Of a DNA stretch of 64,000 nucleotides, positions 59,921 to 64,000 are shown one piece after another. Source of the DNA: Clarkia xantiana subsp. parviflora. Lineage: Eukaryota; Streptophyta; Magnoliopsida; Myrtales; Onagraceae. The translations under genes and the position numbers were made by a program. The notes below the pieces were generated by a model. It did no database searches and had not been told where the DNA came from. It saw only the letters and a list, made by a program, of their open reading frames with translations. Every line of letters begins with the position of its first letter. Positions within the stretch are counted from its first letter, which is position 1. Where the stretch lies: positions 3,607,834 through 3,671,833 of the forward strand of contig JAPTYO010000023.1 in assembly GCA_036873135.1 (NCBI GenBank). Direction: 5' to 3'.

Positions 59921-60437
59921 GAGTTAACAGATCTTTTGGTCTATGATGTTTGACAATTTTTTGGTTTTGGTTAATAATGTTTTTTTTTACCTAGTTTTGG
60001 TACCATATGTTTGCAGATTTTTTATAGTTTTGGTCTAACGTTACATTCTGTCTATTTTTTGACATGTTCAAGTCACGTGATCTACTCTAAACTTTAAATT
60101 TAGTCCCTCTAATACTTTCTTAACCTTTTTTTTAATTCAATTTAGTCCCGAAGTTTCAAAATTGACCCAATTAGATAATAGGTCCAATTGAATTTTTGAA
60201 ACTTCGGGACTAAACTGAACAAAAAAAAAGGTTAGGAAAGTATTAGAGGGACTAAATTTAAAGTTTAGAGTGGATCACGTGACTTGAACATGTCAAAAAA
60301 TGGACGGAATATAACGGTTAGACCAAAACTAGAAAAAAAATCTGCAAACATATGGTATCAAAACTAGGTAAAAAAAAACATCATTGACTAAAACCCAAAA
60401 GTTGTCAAACATCATGGACCAAAAGACCTGTTAACCC
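59921..60437. mobile_element. Mutator-like foldback MITE, 517 bp
   Basis: Inverted arms of about 240 bp cover nearly the whole element (left gagttaacagatcttttggt; right inverted gggttaacaggtcttttggt). A perfect 9-bp duplication, ttcttataa, lies at 59912-59920 and 60438-60446. It interrupts an exon-like frame on the plus strand. Confidence 0.9.
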
Positions 60438-61008
60438 TTCTTATAAATGATTTTCGGCTCTATTGACTAGAAGCGGGTAAAATCATATCTTGGCCAACAA
60501 AGCTGAGATGGGAGACAACTCACAGCTTATACAAGAATTCCTGAAAGAATTTGATCTATAAGTCAAGGTAATTTGCAGACTTATTAATTGTTCTTCGCTA
60601 ATCAAATCAAGAATCTTTAAATATTTAGTCATATGCCATAGTTGATTTGTTATGCAAACATTGTTACTAAATTTAGATAATTAACTTCATATATATACCA
60701 TTTACGCAATCCGCTATTCACCATACATATGACCACTCGATTGCTTCATTGAAAATATAATTGCAGGGAGCTCTTACGCTCATGATGACATCGATTAAAG
60801 AAATTATATTAACAGATTTTGTTTTTGTAGTGATAAGACAGTGTTGCTAATACTCAAGTATTCATAATCTTTGTAAAATAGTGTTGCTTTGTCTACGCTT
60901 GGTATTGTGAAGATTTCTTATGTCAACCAATTCCTACTTTTTTTTTTCATGATGTCTATTCGTTCATAGGATACTGAGAAGGTTGGACGCAATTTGGAGT
61001 GTCTAACG

Positions 61009-61044
61009 TTGTATTACGTAATAACGTTGTATTACGTAATAACT
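61009..61044. repeat. Tandem duplication of an 18-bp unit
   Basis: aacgttgtattacgtaat occurs twice in a row. Confidence 0.85.
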
Positions 61045-61067
61045 TTAAGTATGATAAGAATTAGAAA

Positions 61068-61097
61068 TATGCGTCTGCGTAACACGCGCAGAAATAA
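61068..61097 (+). mobile_element. Possible Helitron 3' terminus
   Basis: tatgcgtctgcgtaacacgc followed by gcagaaataaCTAA and T resembles the Helitron end at 13149, but the hairpin is degraded. Confidence 0.35.
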
Positions 61098-61254
61098 CTA
61101 ATATAAAATAATTTCTATTAAAATAAATATATCTAAACCTCGCATGACCTCTTTTTGCAATGGTGCTTTATGAAGTTTCGACTGAACTATATTGAGTAAT
61201 TTTAAAATTTTAGTTTTAAAAAAATTGTTGTGTGAATTTTTTATTCAATTTATC

Positions 61255-61420
61255 ATAGGTTTTTCTTGCCGATTTTTCGTGTCGTGTTTTTCTCGTGTCG
61301 TTTTCGTGCTAAACTAAATCGCCACGCCTTCGCGTTGGACCGTGTTGGGTTGATCCCTAAGAATACGCACGAACCTGGCATGACACGAAACCGTACGGCC
61401 CGCACGAATTGCCAGCCATA
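61255..61420. repeat. hAT MITE remnant related to 225-504
   Basis: The phrases tttcgtgtcgtgtttttc, gacacgaaaccg and cccgcacgaattgccagcc match, partly inverted, the element at 225-504. Ends are degraded. Confidence 0.4.
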
Positions 61421-61429
61421 ACTTCAAGC

Positions 61430-62200
61430 ACCAATTTTAGATTCCACGTGCTAGTTTCAAGCTTACTTGGAATTTATATATCGTCTTACTTAGTTTGTAA
61501 TGTTGTATATTTTATATCTAGGTAGTTTTTGTTTATGAACTTGTGTAATTTGTATAATGGGAAGACTTCAACTTACTTGGCAAAATATGATGGTCCTTGA
61601 TTGGCTTTGTACCATTTTTACAAGTTTTAGGATAAAAAAGTGTAACATGGATTTGGGCGTGTCAACTTAACTCAAGTGTTTGGAAAACTAGTGACACTAA
61701 TGTGTTTAACACGCTTGTCACTAATGGCTTGTCATTTTTTTTTAAGACTCCGTACTAGATGTTGCACCACCGGCCTCCGGTTAACAAGTCGATCAACATC
61801 CAACGACTCAACAAGAGCCGTTTTTAAAAGTTTTTTTTTTACCAAAAAAACTCTAAGTTCAGGGTGGATGTTGCTTTCAAGACAAACGTTACGAGCTTCA
61901 AAGAGCAATTTTTTTGTTACATTTTCAGGACAAATATATATCCAACGCAACAAGAGTTCTAGTTCGTTAAGTTAACAGTTAACACTACATGAGAGCTCGA
62001 CCCAACTCCAAAATTAAATTTGAAGTACGCTCCACTCGGATCAACCTTCCTTGGCCATCCACTCTATTCCCCCGAATAATCTCGATAATCAAATTCAGCC
62101 TATTATGATAAAAACCTCAAAAAATAAATTAAACATCAGAACCGCACCATAACTTAAAAACGATTTTTCGCATACTGCACATTTTGCACTATCCATTAAC
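61430..62200. other. 3' flank of APC5, no separate gene seen
   Basis: AT-rich. The last APC5 exon(s) or 3' UTR may lie here; two minus-strand acceptors (near 62180 and 62112) are possible but not decisive. The 99-codon plus frame at 61676-61975 has no family resemblance. Confidence 0.4.
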
Positions 62201-62204
62201 ATAC

Positions 62205-64000
62205 CTCGTTTTCGGGATTTTCTAGAGCCATAATGTGTTTCTTGAATGAACTCGCTGCATCCTCCCTCTCCTCCAGCTGCCCGAGTTTATCGTACGTAAT
62301 TGCCATTAGATAGAAAGCTTCAGCTGCCAATTCGTGATACTGCATCCACCATTCATTTCATAAACGTCAACCAAGAGGATACAATTTTCTATATTCGAGG
62401 TTACAGAATAGATAAATCATATAATACTGTTACCTCTATAAGCTGAAGCTCATCGGAGGCCTGCCTCAGAGAATCCAGCACCAGGTCCGAGTTATCCTCA
62501 ACTGTGAACAAACAAGCATTAAACACATTCTCAAGAAAATTCAAGATTCAGCCAGAGGATATCTATTATTAATAAGTACCTGAAAAACTTGGGTCTGAAA
62601 AATAGCACTTTGCTTCTGCAATATAGGCTCGAGCGCGAAGCTCCAAACCTCCGTGCCCAAGAATCATTGGAAAAGCAGAGTGTAGTAGCGTTAGAGCCCT
62701 ATTTGCGTGGTTTGCTCCAAGAGACAGCCACAGCTCGGCAAGAGTTAGAGTTGCAGTTGCTTTAAGAAGATCCAAGTTCAGCGACTGGCAAAATGAGAGG
62801 CTGGCCAGTGCATATGGAAGAGCTAAAACAGAACTCCCCGATCTCTGGTGAAACAAATTTTGGAGTATTTTTAAGTGTTTGGACATCGCAAGAATGCCAG
62901 ATGTATAGAGTTCTTTGTGAATTTAATGACAATTCGAGATAATTATAGGCAATACCTGATGGATTTCAGCTATTAAGAGGAGAACACTAGCATTTTGAAT
63001 ATGCAGATTAAATTCATAGCACATGCAGAACAAGGAATGTGCAACATCAGCTGCCTGCAGAGAAACGACCATCAATAAATACCAAACATAGTGCCGAATC
63101 AATTTACCCAAATCAGCAAACTTTAGGGGAATAAACAGAAATAGAACTTAGTCATGTAGATTTAGTATGATATTATTGAGTTATGAGGGAACAAGGCAAA
63201 CATTTAATTTTAATGAATTGAGGATTGTTGTAACAGGTCCCTTTAATCTTTAAATGTTCACTAGGCACAAGAATGCCGATCTTGTTGATGTATGATAGCT
63301 TCAGTATAGCAATAAATAGTAGCTTGAGAAGTTTTGAACCTGACTGTACTGCTTTGCTGCGAGTAATGTGCGGGCTTTACGAAGACCAGCTTCTGTTTTC
63401 AAATCCATATCAACACCAGTGACAGACGATGCCAGTACTCCTAGTTCATCACATACTCGTTTGGCCTGCTTCAGCTGTCCTCTGTGTTATTCAAGGTGAT
63501 GAATAGCATTACAATTTAGAAGACAGAGACCAAGCATAGAGAATAGGTAGTGAAGGACAACTTCATTCTGCGGATATATACATACCGATGCAAAGCATGC
63601 TCGTGAAGCAGTTGCAATTTCACGATCAAGATTTGTGACTTTGAAATTGATAAGAATCTATCCTCTGCTATTTTAAGAGCAGCAAAAGCAGCTGAAAAGA
63701 AATAATAAATAGAATGTTACTGGGGATGGTAGTATGTTACTGTGTATGGTAGTCAAAATAGAATATATATATAGATATATATATATATCATGTTCATTCC
63801 ATGTCTGTAAGTTAAGAGTGCTACTATTAATGTTCATAACAAGCAATGATGTATGTTTTGGGGACGAGGTAGATCATCTAGAAGTAATGGTGGATTAGAA
63901 AACGCAAATGCTACTCAAAATAGGCAAACCTTTGTATCCCTCATACAAAGCCAGATGTCGAATGAGCTTTCCATAAGCCAATGCTGCATCAGCTGCACTG
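62205..64000 (-). CDS. APC5: Anaphase-promoting complex subunit 5, C-terminal exons (partial)
   Basis: Scaffold TPR subunit of the nuclear/cytosolic APC/C ubiquitin ligase that drives cyclin destruction. Exons on the minus strand: 64000-63930 (cut by the window), 63691-63596, 63481-63340, 63054-62956, 62844-62580, 62501-62434, 62339-62205. Borders are GT..AG and phases match throughout. Key stretches: ALAYGKLIRHLALYEGYK, RGQLKQAKRVCDELG, ARTLLAAKQYSQAADVAHSL, LPYALASLSFCQSLNLDLLK, LGHGGLELRARAYIAEAKCY and YHELAAEAFYLMAITYDKLG, all typical of plant APC5. No breaks seen. If the donor at 62204 is not used, the frame reads on for V-C and stops at 62198-62196. Plant family members usually continue a few residues more, so a small last exon downstream is possible. 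Confidence 0.9.

Larger units (their letters stand above)
56349..60568 (+). pseudogene. Decayed multi-exon gene of unknown identity
   Basis: Several plus-strand pieces look like exons. 56349-56441 lies between an acceptor and a donor (cttcag|gtatgg) and reads LRASENQKDLKELDDAIKVY, one TAG, then NYKDRLPLQ. 57683-57775 reads VSEDYMPF, a stop, EERFPLDDRRESKYDSDG. 59833-59920 reads EISHAGSTGLWAEPMSNQDY, DILGNVIL, and continues after the nested element at 60447 (FRLY, stop, LEAGKIISWPTKLRWETTHS). Each piece has an in-frame stop. I do not recognise the protein and cannot prove that the pieces belong to one gene. Confidence 0.35.

Noticed and set aside
61676..61975. 99-codon plus frame and 73-codon minus frame
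   Set aside because: Low complexity, no homology I recognise, no splice or promoter context.

Overview
The window is nuclear DNA of a flowering plant, almost certainly a eudicot. It is AT-rich, its genes have introns with GT..AG borders and long AT-rich introns, and it carries typical plant families (HPPD, APC5, a coiled-coil NB-ARC LRR resistance gene, B3 and Mediator-26-like proteins) among plant retrotransposons and MITEs. I could not name the species from sequence alone.

Layout. At 1-6 kb a hAT MITE precedes a single-exon MED26-like gene (1114-1836, +), followed by a Helitron end and foldback elements. At 6.1-10.8 kb lies a complete four-exon 4-hydroxyphenylpyruvate dioxygenase gene on the minus strand (445 aa), its introns filled with SINE-, CACTA- and MULE-like material and a long (AT)n run. 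At 11-20 kb there is repeat-rich DNA: a Helitron 3' end, a Copia remnant, a dead two-B3-domain gene and two Mutator-type foldback elements with target-site duplications. At 20-31 kb there is a broken copy of the NLR 3' end plus a scrap of APC5, then two LINEs in opposite orientation. At 31.8-49.7 kb there is one very large CC-NB-ARC-LRR gene on the minus strand. I could join 12 exons with matching phases into an open frame of 2,813 codons, in which the LRR part grew by repetition of a two-exon unit. Its introns hold a dead Copia element (itself hit by a MULE), a TRIM and three MITEs. At 51.7-56 kb there is a Copia element with an open gag-pol frame that lacks RNase H and a 3' LTR and is flanked by a 409-bp direct repeat. 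At 56-61 kb there are four foldback/hAT elements lying in what looks like a decayed multi-exon gene. At 62.2-64 kb there are the 3' exons of APC5 on the minus strand, running off the window.

The living genes are unrelated in job: tyrosine catabolism and plastoquinone/tocopherol supply (HPPD), ubiquitin ligation in the cell cycle (APC5), pathogen sensing (NLR) and possibly transcription (MED26-like). The common theme is turnover. NLR and APC5 sequences recur as fragments 10-40 kb away, and long-inverted-repeat elements with 8-10 bp target duplications have inserted at least seven times, which suggests a recombinogenic resistance-gene region. No previously undescribed enzymatic or defence system was found. 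The most notable structure is the modular expansion of the NLR LRR region.
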